Shown in pieces: positions 9,565 to 18,349 of a DNA stretch of 39,981 nt (position 1 is its first letter; each line of letters begins with the position of its first letter). The translations under genes were made by a program, and so were the position numbers. Under the pieces are notes generated by a model that did not search any database, was not told the DNA's origin, and worked only from the letters and a program-made list of their open reading frames with translations. Source of the DNA: Bacillus sp. ISL-41 (lineage in GTDB: Bacteria > Bacillota > Bacilli > Bacillales > Cytobacillaceae); assembly GCF_018613235.1 (NCBI RefSeq), contig NZ_JAGGQP010000018.1:1-39981 (forward strand), written 5' to 3'.

Positions 9565-10778
9565 CCTCTATTCACCTCCGAGAAGGCTTCCGCGAACTGT
9601 CCGTCATGTACCATGACAAGATGGATTCCCCTTGCATTGGCCGAGGCTCTTAAATTTTTCTCCGTATTGGTCGGGGATTCCTGTCGGTTCTTGACCAGGA
9701 AAATGCTCACCGATCCGTTCCGTTGATTATAGAAGGCAGCTTTTTCAATCAGCTCTTGAGTCAATTGTGCGGTTATCAACATGATTGAATTGTTCTGCTG
9801 CGCTAAGAAGCTCTCTGCCTCAAGGACCCGGTTAAACTGAACTGCGCACTCATCCCGGATTTTAGCAAGATGGTAGAGCAGCTGTTGCTGATGACCTTCA
9901 CCGCCACGGGCAGGAAACGCCTTACGCTCAGCACTTAATGTCAATAAGCCCACCTGTGCGCCTTTTCGTAAAATCGCCCTGATGACTGAAGCAGTGAAAG
10001 ATACGACAACTTCAAAGCGCGGTTCAGGGGCACAGTCCATCAGAATAGTCACGTCATGCGATTGCCTCTGTTCGAATTCCTTAGTCATAATGTCATTCCG
10101 TCTTGCGGTCGCCTTCCAGTTAATCCATGAGAAACGGTCTCCCGGCTGGTATTCACGAACACCTATAGCCATCGACGTATCACGCTGGACTCGCTCCTTC
10201 GAGGCGGTCATCCCCTGGTCAAAATGATGGGCTGCCGGTCTGTAAACCATATCCTGATACGCAGGATAAACCAGAATCTTATTTTCAACCGGCAGCAGCT
10301 TTTCTTTTTCAATTAATCCGAGCGGATCCCCCGTTTTAAACTTGATGCCTTGTAATGTATGCTCACCGCGAGGAAGGTTTTCAATCGAGTAATCAAAGCC
10401 GAATACCCGGCTGAATCCCGGAAACAGCATTGTCCTCGCCTTTTGCAAATCCCTGTGACCGGAAAGTGTATTCCCGACCGCTTCTTCGCCAATCGCATAA
10501 AACAGCGGGAAAATCATATTCCTTTCAAGAACGATGCTGGCTTTGAACTTCTCTCCAGCGTTAAATTCCTGTTTTGTATACACTCTTTCCGCCTTGATAT
10601 CTTTTATAGAATAAAGAGCGAGGCCCAATGCGTAAAGAGCGAATGGCAAGAAGCTGTAAAACAGGAACCAGCTGACAAAGCCGCCCTGGAACATCGCATA
10701 GGAAAAGGTAATCAAAATCAATAACAGTAAAATGATGAGCTTCCAAACTTCTTTAAACTTTTGGAAATACTTTTTCAT
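9561..10778 (-). CDS. yeaD: DUF58 domain protein (YeaD family)
   Basis: Membrane-anchored protein of 405 residues. Two hydrophobic segments near residues 15-55 are followed by a cytoplasmic region with the DUF58 signature, GVREYQPGDRFSWINWKAT and KEFEQ. The C-terminal part has a vWA-like fold in this family, with MDCAPEPR near residue 250. DUF58 proteins work with MoxR ATPases, presumably as assembly targets, but the biochemical role is not settled. The gene begins one base after the yeaC stop and overlaps yebA by 4 bp, so the three are translationally coupled. Confidence 0.9.
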   Translation of the reverse strand: MKKYFQKFKEVWKLIILLLLILITFSYAMFQGGFVSWFLFYSFLPFALYALGLALYSIKDIKAERVYTKQEFNAGEKFKASIVLERNMIFPLFYAIGEEAVGNTLSGHRDLQKARTMLFPGFSRVFGFDYSIENLPRGEHTLQGIKFKTGDPLGLIEKEKLLPVENKILVYPAYQDMVYRPAAHHFDQGMTASKERVQRDTSMAIGVREYQPGDRFSWINWKATARRNDIMTKEFEQRQSHDVTILMDCAPEPRFEVVVSFTASVIRAILRKGAQVGLLTLSAERKAFPARGGEGHQQQLLYHLAKIRDECAVQFNRVLEAESFLAQQNNSIMLITAQLTQELIEKAAFYNQRNGSVSIFLVKNRQESPTNTEKNLRASANARGIHLVMVHDGQFAEAFSEVNRG

Positions 10779-10779
10779 A

Positions 10780-11733
10780 TTACTTCACGAGCCTTTGGAC
10801 CGGCACAGGCACTCTCGCCAACACTCTGTTGACGACATCCTCGGTTGTAATCCCTTCGAACCTGGCCTCTGATTTCAAAATGATCCTGTGGGCGAAAACA
10901 TATGGTGCAAGGTACTGAATATCATCGGGAATGACATAATCCCTTCCGTAAATAAATGCATATGCCTGGGCAGCCTTCATCAAGGCGATCGAACCACGAG
11001 GGCTGACACCAAGATATACGCTTGAATGGCCACGAGTCCGGCTAGACAGTTCCACGATATATCGCTTGATCGTATCATCTACCACTACTTCTTTAATGCT
11101 CTGTTGCAGGTCACGCAGATCTTCAAGCGTTACAACAGGCTGCAAGTCTTCGACCGGAAGATTCCGCTGCGCTCGATGCAAAACTTCCATTTCCTCATCC
11201 AGAGCAGGATAGCCCATCTTCATTTTTAAAAGGAATCGGTCAAGCTGTGCCTCAGGCAATGGATAAGTACCCTCATAATCAATTGGATTCTGTGTCGCCA
11301 TGACGAAAAATGGCTTGCCAAGTATATGGGTCACACCATCAACCGTGACACTATGCTCTTCCATTCCTTCCAAAAGAGCCGACTGTGTCTTTGGGGATGT
11401 CCTGTTGATCTCATCGGCAAGAATGATATTACCCATGATTGGGCCTGGCCTGAATTCAAACTCCATCTCTTTTGGATTGTAAATCGAAACCCCTGTCACA
11501 TCGGAAGGCAACAGGTCTGGTGTGAACTGGATCCTCCTGAACTTCGCGCTGACAGACTTCGCAAGCGCACGGACCATCATCGTCTTCCCCACTCCGGGCA
11601 CGTCTTCAAGCAGAACATGTCCGCCAGCAAGTAATGCAATCAAGCTGAGCTCCGCCACATTCCTCTTACCCGTCATAACCTTATCAATATTTTCTAGTAT
11701 TCTTTCAACTGTTGGATCCATCTGATTCCGCAT
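10780..11733 (-). CDS. yeaC: MoxR-family AAA+ ATPase
   Basis: Cytoplasmic AAA+ ATPase of 317 residues, typical of the MoxR/RavA group. Walker A is DVPGVGKT at residues 44-51. Walker B is ILADEINR, with D107/E108. FFVMATQNPIDYEGTYPLPEAQ is the family signature with sensor 1, and SPRG near 255 lies in the sensor 2 region. MoxR proteins act as chaperones that mature metal- or vWA-containing partners, here probably the DUF58 and TgpA proteins of the same operon. AGGGGG precedes the ATG. It is the first gene of the unit. Confidence 0.94.
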   Translation of the reverse strand: MRNQMDPTVERILENIDKVMTGKRNVAELSLIALLAGGHVLLEDVPGVGKTMMVRALAKSVSAKFRRIQFTPDLLPSDVTGVSIYNPKEMEFEFRPGPIMGNIILADEINRTSPKTQSALLEGMEEHSVTVDGVTHILGKPFFVMATQNPIDYEGTYPLPEAQLDRFLLKMKMGYPALDEEMEVLHRAQRNLPVEDLQPVVTLEDLRDLQQSIKEVVVDDTIKRYIVELSSRTRGHSSVYLGVSPRGSIALMKAAQAYAFIYGRDYVIPDDIQYLAPYVFAHRIILKSEARFEGITTEDVVNRVLARVPVPVQRLVK

Positions 11734-11896
11734 CGGAATTTCCCCCTAAAAATCTATTTATCTACGTAAATCAATTGCTTTTTTACTTCAATAAGTCTAT
11801 ATTCGCTATTTTCTGGCAAAATCCTGTAATATTCAGGGTGAAAATATTTTCCACTTTGTGATAGACGGAATATTTAGCATGAATGTTTCATTCAAA

Positions 11897-11928
11897 TAAA
11901 AAAAACGGCCTCATCCGAGAAGCCGTCA
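11897..11928 (-). terminator. Terminator after the 124-residue protein gene
   Basis: GACGGCTTCTC, short loop, GAGGCCGT and eight T on the minus strand. It separates this small gene from yeaC. Confidence 0.88.
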
Positions 11929-11950
11929 CCAACACTTATATGAACCCTCT

Positions 11951-12325
11951 TTAACTTGCTGCCTTTGGGATTGCACCCATGCCCTCAAGGATGATTTTCG
12001 CATCCGTATTTAAATAGGCTTCAATATCATTCCGTAAAAATAACAATGAGTGGTCCCTGATGATTACCTTCAAGCCTCTCAAGTCAAACTTTGAAGCATA
12101 GCTGTTCACTGCATTGATGACCGCCATTTCTTTCCTCGTAAGCGGCTGCTGACCAGCTTCCATCCTTTTCGTCAAAAACTCAAGCAATTCCCTCGCATTT
12201 GATTTTAAACGGCTGCGATGCTCATTCAGGATCTCGATGTTCTCCTCCATATACATCCTTGCGGCAGCAAAATCGAGTTCTTCGACACAATTGTTGATTC
12301 TGGCAACCAAATCCAAAACATGCAT
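11951..12325 (-). CDS. Conserved-looking hypothetical protein, 124 residues
   Basis: I do not recognise the family. The protein is soluble and mostly helical, with no signal peptide or membrane segment. It starts MHVLDLVARINNCVEELDF and has a charged central helix (about 28-65). Its C-terminal half contains FDLRGLKVIIRDHSLLFLR and ends in IPKAAS. A perfect AGGAGG Shine-Dalgarno sequence lies nine bases before the ATG and a strong terminator follows, so it is a genuine single-gene unit. The context (MoxR operon on one side, lipase on the other) gives no clear hint. The repeated leucines and charged pattern could support protein-protein interaction. Confidence 0.8.
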   Translation of the reverse strand: MHVLDLVARINNCVEELDFAAARMYMEENIEILNEHRSRLKSNARELLEFLTKRMEAGQQPLTRKEMAVINAVNSYASKFDLRGLKVIIRDHSLLFLRNDIEAYLNTDAKIILEGMGAIPKAAS

Positions 12326-12475
12326 TACTTTCTCCTCCTGGTGTACAAACTCTGCTTATCTTCTATATCGGACGGTAATCCTGCCACTCCATCATATATG
12401 TATATTTTAGTGAATAAGACTCAGGGCCAGGAATTGATTGTAGGTAGAACAGGCTATATCAGGAATTTGGCTGCT

Positions 12476-12562
12476 TAAGGGCACATTCCATGGATAAATA
12501 CACCCTTATGCATGGAGTTTCTCTTACATAAGGGCACATTTATAATCCTTATGGATGGCGTT
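12476..12562. repeat. Two tandem ~53-bp units with inverted repeats
   Basis: AAGGGCACATT occurs at 12477 and 12530, a 53-bp period. In the first unit TAAGGG (12476-12481) is answered by CCCTTA (12503-12508). In the second, CATAAGG (12527-12533) is answered by CCTTATG (12547-12553). Between them lies ATGGAG (12512-12517). The layout resembles the arrays at 23823 and 39872. The rest of the 12326-12632 gap holds the upstream region of the 124-residue gene and no ORF I would defend. Confidence 0.6.
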
Positions 12563-12596
12563 TGATAGGTTAAGTTCCGTCAACCCTGTCATTCAT

Positions 12597-12629
12597 AAGA
12601 AGCAGCTGGTTTTTCACCAGCCGCCTCTT
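12597..12629 (-). terminator. Long hairpin after the lipase gene
   Basis: The minus strand folds AAGAGGCGGCTGGT onto ACCAGCTGCTTCTT, 14 pairs including two G-U, with a 5-nt loop. There is no proper U tract after it. It is probably a terminator or an mRNA-stabilising hairpin of the lipase-like gene. Confidence 0.65.
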
Positions 12630-12632
12630 CCT

Positions 12633-14096
12633 TTATCTATGAGTCTTTCCGTTTTCATCGACATAGATGGATTCAATGATGGTCCTTTCGAACGGCTTCC
12701 CTTTAGTGTCTACTCCTGTCACTTCTGTTGTCAGGTTGTATACACCTGGCTCGGCGAGGTCACCGTCGAGGACCTTGCCAGCTTTCGAACCTTTGCCTGC
12801 TTCCTTTAGCTTCTTTTTTCCATCGTGGTCATATTTGATCCACTTTGTTTTATATGAAGCCTTCAGACTTTGACTTTTTTCCTTTTTCAATTCAACATCA
12901 AGCGGACTGTCAATGCCGACCACTAGCAGGTAGGAGGCGGCTGGGCCTGATACCTTCCAGCTCCCTGCCTCTGGTTTTTCGATTTTAAAAGTATGGACCC
13001 ATGCGCCTTTAAAGAAGTCACCAGCGTCTTGTTCGACTCTTGACGCCTTATACTCTTGGCCATCCGGTCCCTTCAGTTTGAGCGAAGCCATCTTCTTTTC
13101 ACTGAGGAATGCCATTTGGAAGCTTTCTGCGCCTTCCTCGATCACGAAACTTTCTCTGATAGCTTTCTCAGCTTTGCCGCCTTTGATAATCTGGTTTGTC
13201 TCAGGCTCTGCCACGCTCTCCGCAGCTGAGAATGCATTTGAACCGGCAGGCTGCTCTGACATTGTATACGGCTTGAATACCGAAAAAGTATGTGAGCCTT
13301 CACGAATGGTCGTATGATTCCATGCGCCTTCGCGAATGATTGTTCCGCCAGGCAAGCGGGAGCTGGAGACTGTGACGACACCGTCATTAGATCCATAACT
13401 GCTTAAATATAGGCCTCCCCAATATAAAGCACTGCCGAATGAACCCCATTTGTATCCGCCTAACGTATAATAGCGGTTCAATTTTGCCTCAGCCTTCCCA
13501 TCGGTAATGCTTCGAAAATATCTCATATTCCCTGTCTGCAGAGAACGTGTCGCATCATTATTGTTCCCAAGCAAGGCTGCCAGCCACCAGGCAGAGCTGC
13601 TGTGGGCAAGGTCCGATAGTTGTGTGCCATGATGCGGTGATGAAAGAGTGATGACATTCGATACATACTGGTGCGCCCCGTAGTGGACAAGCGCGGTCTG
13701 GGTATCGACTCCACCTTTGCTGTGGCCAACCACGACCAGCTTCTTGTAGCCGAAATACTCATAAATTTGTCTCAGCTTTCCAGCCAGCATTGCCCCATTT
13801 TCCCACATATCCCTTTCCGGATAAAGATCAATGAATGCTGTTTGATATCCATTGGCCAGCGCGGTCTCATACATATCATTGCCGTCCCACCAGACTGAGG
13901 CCGAACTGTTGTAACCATGAATAAAGACAATCGGCGCTTTTGCCGGGTCCACCCATGAAGGGTTAGAACCTACATACCATGTTCCCGGAGTCCCAGAAGA
14001 ACCCCCGCCTAAATCTCCAGCTTTTGCAACAACCTGCACCATCAGCAATAAAACCATCAATAATGACATAATCCTCTTACTCCTTCGCAAACCCAT
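12633..14096 (-). CDS. Secreted lipase/esterase-like alpha/beta hydrolase
   Basis: Exported hydrolase of 487 residues. A basic n-region (RRSKR) and hydrophobic stretch 9-25 ending VVAKA form a signal peptide. The hydrolase domain (about 50-290) has the oxyanion segment FIHGYNSS, nucleophile S126 in GHSKGG, probable acid D238 (GSNDGVV) and histidine H261 or H269 (NHTTIREGSH). PHHGTQLSDLA is typical of triacylglycerol lipase-type proteins. Residues about 300-487 form a beta-rich C-terminal region that could mediate binding. The substrate is probably lipid or ester, which is not provable here. The annotated ATG sits only one base from GGGGG, so the TTG two codons later (spacing six), or the ATG at codon 10, may be the real start. 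Confidence 0.87.
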   Translation of the reverse strand: MGLRRSKRIMSLLMVLLLMVQVVAKAGDLGGGSSGTPGTWYVGSNPSWVDPAKAPIVFIHGYNSSASVWWDGNDMYETALANGYQTAFIDLYPERDMWENGAMLAGKLRQIYEYFGYKKLVVVGHSKGGVDTQTALVHYGAHQYVSNVITLSSPHHGTQLSDLAHSSSAWWLAALLGNNNDATRSLQTGNMRYFRSITDGKAEAKLNRYYTLGGYKWGSFGSALYWGGLYLSSYGSNDGVVTVSSSRLPGGTIIREGAWNHTTIREGSHTFSVFKPYTMSEQPAGSNAFSAAESVAEPETNQIIKGGKAEKAIRESFVIEEGAESFQMAFLSEKKMASLKLKGPDGQEYKASRVEQDAGDFFKGAWVHTFKIEKPEAGSWKVSGPAASYLLVVGIDSPLDVELKKEKSQSLKASYKTKWIKYDHDGKKKLKEAGKGSKAGKVLDGDLAEPGVYNLTTEVTGVDTKGKPFERTIIESIYVDENGKTHR

Positions 14097-14199
14097 ACCC
14101 CCTTTTTTTCACATCGTTAAAAAGTATTATGTTATGGTTTTATTTAGAAGGGTATTTCGGTTTATTTAGATTAGGAAAATAGTATCATCTGGTCAGCTG

Positions 14200-14233
14200 C
14201 ATAATAAGAGCCTGCAAAAAATCCTGCAGGCTC
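14200..14233 (-). terminator. Terminator of the TrpX-like lipoprotein gene
   Basis: Perfect 9-bp stem GAGCCTGCA / TGCAGGCTC with an 8-nt loop, followed by TTATTAT on the minus strand, directly past the stop codon. Confidence 0.87.
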
Positions 14234-14240
14234 CTCCCTA

Positions 14241-15236
14241 TTATTCTCCTACAATTTTTGCATCTTTGAGCATATCCTCAGTCAGCGTGATTCCTTCCTC
14301 TTCAGCCGCCTTTTTATTAACGACCAATTCGAGGTTCTCCGGATAGCCAACAGGAATGTCAGCTGGTTTTTTGCCCTCGAGGATTTCGACTGCCATTTTC
14401 CCTGTGGTGTAGCCAAGGTCATGATAATCAAGTCCATAGGATGCGAACGCTCCTCGTTTTACTGAATCGCCTTCACCGACAAACATCGGGATATCTTTAT
14501 CATTCGCCACTGTGATCACGGATTCGAGCGCAGCTACGACCGTGTTATCCTTTGGGATATAGAGAACATCTACCCGGCCGACCATGGATTCAGCTGCCTG
14601 CTTCACTTCAGAGCTGGCTGAAATAGTCGTTTCAACTGCCTCAAGTCCCGCTGCTTCCAGTGCTTCCTTTGCATTTTTCACATTCACGACAGAGTTAGGT
14701 TCTCCATTGTTGTAGATTATCCCAACCTTCTTCGCTCCAGGGATGAACTTTTTAATTGCTGCGATTGTGTTCTTAATGGCATCGGGATGTGTATCTGTTG
14801 TACCCGTTGCATTTCCACCTGGCTTCTCCATGGATTGAACCAGCTCAGCACCGACAGGATCTGTGATTGCCGTGAACAGAACCGGAATATCCTTTGTCGC
14901 TTGGACAGCTGCCTGGGCACTTGCTGTCGCAATCGCTAAAATAAGATCATTTTTATCTGAAACGAACTTTTGCGCAATCGATGCATTGTTGTTCATATCG
15001 CCCTGGGCATTCTGGTAATCAAGCTTCAGATTCTTTCCTTCTTCATAACCTGCATCCTTAAGTGCGTCAATAAAACCTTCCCTCGCTGCATCAAGAGACG
15101 GATGTTCAACAATCTGGGTGATCCCGATTTTCACCATCTCTTCCTTCTTTTCTCCGCTCGCCTGATTACCACCGCCACCGCAAGCAGCGAGCATGAGCAT
15201 CGCTCCGCTCAATAAAACCGCTAGACTCTTCTTCAT
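14241..15236 (-). CDS. ABC transporter substrate-binding lipoprotein (TrpX-like)
   Basis: Extracytoplasmic binding protein of 331 residues with a lipobox (LAAC, Cys20) and a glycine-rich linker. The mature part matches the ABC_sub_bind family: KIGITQIVEHPSLDAAREGF at its start, then AIATASAQAA, ITDPVGAELV and GIIYNNGEPNS. Characterised relatives bind tryptophan or tyrosine, and others bind unknown small molecules. The expected permease and ATPase genes are absent on both sides; a terminator follows at once and the neighbour is a lipase-like gene. It is either an orphan that borrows a transporter encoded elsewhere or a remnant of a larger locus. The ATG has GGGGAGG at good spacing. Confidence 0.9.
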   Translation of the reverse strand: MKKSLAVLLSGAMLMLAACGGGGNQASGEKKEEMVKIGITQIVEHPSLDAAREGFIDALKDAGYEEGKNLKLDYQNAQGDMNNNASIAQKFVSDKNDLILAIATASAQAAVQATKDIPVLFTAITDPVGAELVQSMEKPGGNATGTTDTHPDAIKNTIAAIKKFIPGAKKVGIIYNNGEPNSVVNVKNAKEALEAAGLEAVETTISASSEVKQAAESMVGRVDVLYIPKDNTVVAALESVITVANDKDIPMFVGEGDSVKRGAFASYGLDYHDLGYTTGKMAVEILEGKKPADIPVGYPENLELVVNKKAAEEEGITLTEDMLKDAKIVGE

Positions 15237-15433
15237 CCTTCATCCTCCCCAATTTTACGAAAATGGTTATGTATCGTCTTGGTGAATGAAAAAGCCCACT
15301 GTCCTCCTTTGTAAATATTTTTATATTATTTTTAATATTCTGATATTAACACGTGCAAAAATTTAGGACAATAGGAAAATATAATTTAATATTATATATC
15401 CAATAATTTCAGTCGCATTAAAAGACAGCCTTA

Positions 15434-15463
15434 AAATTAAAAGAACTCTCACCAGGGAGAGTC
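15434..15463 (-). terminator. Terminator of the SoxB-like/DsrE-like unit
   Basis: GGACTCTC, CCTGGT loop, GAGAGTTC and TTTTAATTTT on the minus strand, just past the DsrE-like stop. Confidence 0.85.
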
Positions 15464-15486
15464 CTTCCTATGATATTTATAAATGA

Positions 15487-15963
15487 TCAAGACCGCATGT
15501 AAATCCATCCTTGACGCTGTTTGCGGATTACTTCCGCAGCACCTGATGGCACCTGGACCGCACCGTCGATCATATCTTCCATTTCATATCCGTTTTTCGC
15601 CATTGAATTTGCGCAGGCTGCGAATACAACTCCGCGCTCTTGAAGTTTACGGATACGCTCTTGAAGCTCTGGAGATGATTTTTCCTTGCTCAACATATGA
15701 ATGCCTGCTCCGAAAGCTACTACTTCGATTTCCATTTTATCTTCACCGATTTCAGCAAGTGAGTTTTCAACATTGTTTAAAACACCTGCCCAGTTACTTT
15801 CGTTTGTTCCAGCGGGGTCAGTTACCTGCCAGACTACCTGGTAATGTCCCTGCGGCGTTGTATCCGGCCGTCCCGTTTCTCCATCTGTTTTGGCTGCAGC
15901 CCAGGATAGGCTTGTAGTTAAAAGCAATGCTGTCATGACAATAAAGATAATTTTTTCGCGCAT
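15487..15963 (-). CDS. Exported DsrE/DsrF-like protein
   Basis: Protein of 158 residues with a signal peptide (about 1-24, cleaving near AAA-KT). The mature domain resembles DsrE/DsrF-like proteins of the COG1416 type: YQVVWQVTDP, ENSLAEIG, IEVVAFGAGIHML, then the cysteine-bearing strand GVVFAACANSM with C117. DsrE-type cysteines carry sulfur in some systems, and many COG1416 members are of unknown function. GGAGAG precedes the ATG. The gene follows the SoxB-like gene by 33 bp and shares its terminator, so the two are an operon and may act together outside the membrane on sulfur compounds. That link is inferred. Confidence 0.82.
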   Translation of the reverse strand: MREKIIFIVMTALLLTTSLSWAAAKTDGETGRPDTTPQGHYQVVWQVTDPAGTNESNWAGVLNNVENSLAEIGEDKMEIEVVAFGAGIHMLSKEKSSPELQERIRKLQERGVVFAACANSMAKNGYEMEDMIDGAVQVPSGAAEVIRKQRQGWIYMRS

Positions 15964-15996
15964 GTTGATCTCTCCAATCTAGTATTTTAGTATTTT

Positions 15997-17823
15997 TTAG
16001 TTTTGAATTGTCCCGACTCTCTCAGGGACTCCATTAAGAGGCTGGATTTCACGATTTCCATAGGCTGGCTCTGGAAGTTTATGAAGAAGCTTGACCCGTC
16101 CTAATTCAGGATCCGCTGGATTTTTGGACAGGTATTGGGCTACTACCTCGGTTGCGTCAAGCGGATTGCCGTCTGCATCATTTACGGTCACAGCAGTATC
16201 ACTGATCTTGAGTCCAGTTCCAATGTCATCCGGCCGGCCTGGATACCAATATCCTGCAACAGTGTATTCCTTGTCCACATCAAGCGGCTGCCAGGTCCCT
16301 GTCTTACGATCGAATACCTCGATATTACTTGCTTTACTTAAAGCAGGAGCGTATGGATCAAGTTCATAGCGAACACCGCTGTATCCCTGTACCCAGCCTC
16401 CTGTCCATTTGAATGGATCAGGATTTAGTGCACCGTTAAGGCTTCTCTCAATCTGGCCGGATAGCTGGCTGCCAGTGATTGTTCCTTTCGCAATGAAAGG
16501 GGCAACTGGAATAAAGTGATATATATCCTCAAGAAGGATATCTCCTGCAGCTACATGCGTCCCATATCGGAAACCGCGGATGGTGCCAATGTCCGCTCCT
16601 GTTTCTTCCCGGAACACATCTGCCAGGAAGTCGTGGGAAGAACCCTCTACTACTCCGGGCATTTCATGATCCGAGAAATTCCCGCGATAGAGAGGCTTTT
16701 TTGCCTCGCCAATCACAGTATCTATCGGTTTGGACAAAATTGTCTTGTTTATTGGATTTTCGTGTGAATGGAACTTCTTCCCTTTCACAAACTTGGAACG
16801 TTCCTTTTCGACAAGCTTGGAAGTTCCCTTATCCTCTGGTACGCTGTCGTTTATTCTATGCAATTCATAGCGCCAGCCTGTGATGCCTTCCTCCCCTATC
16901 TGGAGATCCATCTGCCCGACAGCAATCCCATCATGACTCACTTCAGAGACGAGGGTCCCTGACTTCATTTCTATCAGTCTCGGAGTCTCTTCATGCATAT
17001 CGGCTGACAGAAGGATATCCACCCCAGGGTAGCGGTTTGCCAGCTGCAGGTTCTTGGCCAGTCCGAGTTCAGAAATCATGATGACTAAATCGACCTTCTC
17101 TTTTTCACGCAGCTCATGAATCATCTCTGGCAGCTCTTCTCCTTCTCCAGTAAAACGGAACCCTTTGGTTGTGCTTGTTCCGACAGTTGGCCCTCGCTCA
17201 CTTGTGAAACCTACAACCCCAATACTTAGTCCAGCCCGCTTGATTACCCGGTATGGCGGAAGGACCCGCTCCCCAGCCTTGTCAGCATAAGGCTCGCTCT
17301 CATAATAAAGGTTCGCTGCGACCGCTCCCCATCGCCCATTCCTGAAGAGATCCAGGTAGCGTTCGGTTCCATAAAGAAAATCCCAGTTACCCGAAGCATA
17401 TCCGTCAATTCTCCACTTATCCAAAATATTTGTCATCGCCTGGCCCTCAGTGTAGAGCGCCTCAGCACCGCCATGCAGGGTGTCGCCAACGTTGAATAAC
17501 AAGTTCTGCGGGTGTTCTCTCCTGATATCCTTAATCACAGTTGCGATGCGGGCCAGTCCTCCCACAGTGCCCTTGTACTCTTCAGAATTCAGGTTTTTAC
17601 GCGGCGTAAGGTGTCCGTGAAGGTCACCAAGCTGCATGAGCGTCAGTGTAGTGATAGCGTTTTCATTCCAGCCCGACTGTTGAACTTCCTTTTTATCAGA
17701 CCGGACATATGCTTGCTTGCTTGCCGGTGAGTCAGCCAGATTCGCGTACGCGGTAAAACCAGAGGCTAACAAAGCGGCAGATAATATACTTGCTACGACT
17801 TTACGAACAGTTTTCTTTTCCAA
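15997..17823 (-). CDS. SoxB/5'-nucleotidase-like metallophosphoesterase, exported
   Basis: Exported protein of 608 residues with a signal peptide (about 1-28, ending TAYA). The N-terminal calcineurin-like domain has D67 and H69 (GDLHGH), D114 (NVGDTLHG) and N146 in GNWDF, where most relatives have GNHEF. The C-terminal 5'-nucleotidase domain spans about 360-600. The W in GN-W-DF and the partner DsrE-like gene recall SoxB thiosulfohydrolases. However, two later metal-ligand positions differ: E252 stands in the usual SH motif, and D275 with H277 in the usual GHTH motif. Start is a TTG with GGGAG 12 bases upstream. A 9-codon ATG ORF in another frame begins 7 bases earlier and has better Shine-Dalgarno spacing. 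Substrate unknown. Confidence 0.83.
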   Translation of the reverse strand: MEKKTVRKVVASILSAALLASGFTAYANLADSPASKQAYVRSDKKEVQQSGWNENAITTLTLMQLGDLHGHLTPRKNLNSEEYKGTVGGLARIATVIKDIRREHPQNLLFNVGDTLHGGAEALYTEGQAMTNILDKWRIDGYASGNWDFLYGTERYLDLFRNGRWGAVAANLYYESEPYADKAGERVLPPYRVIKRAGLSIGVVGFTSERGPTVGTSTTKGFRFTGEGEELPEMIHELREKEKVDLVIMISELGLAKNLQLANRYPGVDILLSADMHEETPRLIEMKSGTLVSEVSHDGIAVGQMDLQIGEEGITGWRYELHRINDSVPEDKGTSKLVEKERSKFVKGKKFHSHENPINKTILSKPIDTVIGEAKKPLYRGNFSDHEMPGVVEGSSHDFLADVFREETGADIGTIRGFRYGTHVAAGDILLEDIYHFIPVAPFIAKGTITGSQLSGQIERSLNGALNPDPFKWTGGWVQGYSGVRYELDPYAPALSKASNIEVFDRKTGTWQPLDVDKEYTVAGYWYPGRPDDIGTGLKISDTAVTVNDADGNPLDATEVVAQYLSKNPADPELGRVKLLHKLPEPAYGNREIQPLNGVPERVGTIQN

Positions 17824-18349
17824 CTTGCATGTTCACTCCCTGATTATTTATGGGACTTGCTTTTATAGAACTAATGTCACCTCCGGCTTTTCTTGGTATG
17901 TAATAATTCAGGATACTATCAATGGTATATTATTTAGTCAACGACTATTAGGAATTTTCAGACTATTTACCCAAAATAGATAGACTTCTCGCAAAACAAT
18001 TGAATCCCTTTCTCCATCTAGATTTATCCATTAAATCGTAACGGAAAAATAGTTATATTTTACCGTAAAAGTAATAAAAATGAAAAACTAGTTATTTCAG
18101 TAAGCACTTTCTCCTAAAACCAACAAAATGGACCTATCCCAAAAGGGAAAGGTCCTTAATTATGCATTATACTCCTAATCGTTGAAAGCTTTTTACTTCA
18201 ATGCAACAAACTATACAGATACCAAACTCAACACGCCGGCATTCATTGAAGAACAGGTATAGATACCCCTAGCGTTCGGGACGCTTGGGACATTCTAAAG
18301 AATTGTTTTGTTGTTGAATAATTACTTAGCTTGATTCGTTTATCTGCTG
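17824..18349. other. 526-bp intergenic region with one terminator-like hairpin
   Basis: No ORF here looks like a gene. GGACCTATCCC, AAAA, GGGAAAGGTCC (18130-18155) pairs at 10 of 11 positions and could end the BCCT transcript reading leftward. A weaker inverted repeat, CCTAGCGT / ACGCTTGG, lies near 18268-18287. The left part (17830-18120) is AT-rich and holds the leader and promoter of the SoxB-like gene, but I cannot pick clear boxes. Confidence 0.5.

Noticed and set aside
17955-17970. A 16-mer (ttttcagactatttac) shared with 35662-35677
   Set aside because: AT-rich, and expected at appreciable frequency by chance in 40 kb; flanks do not align further.
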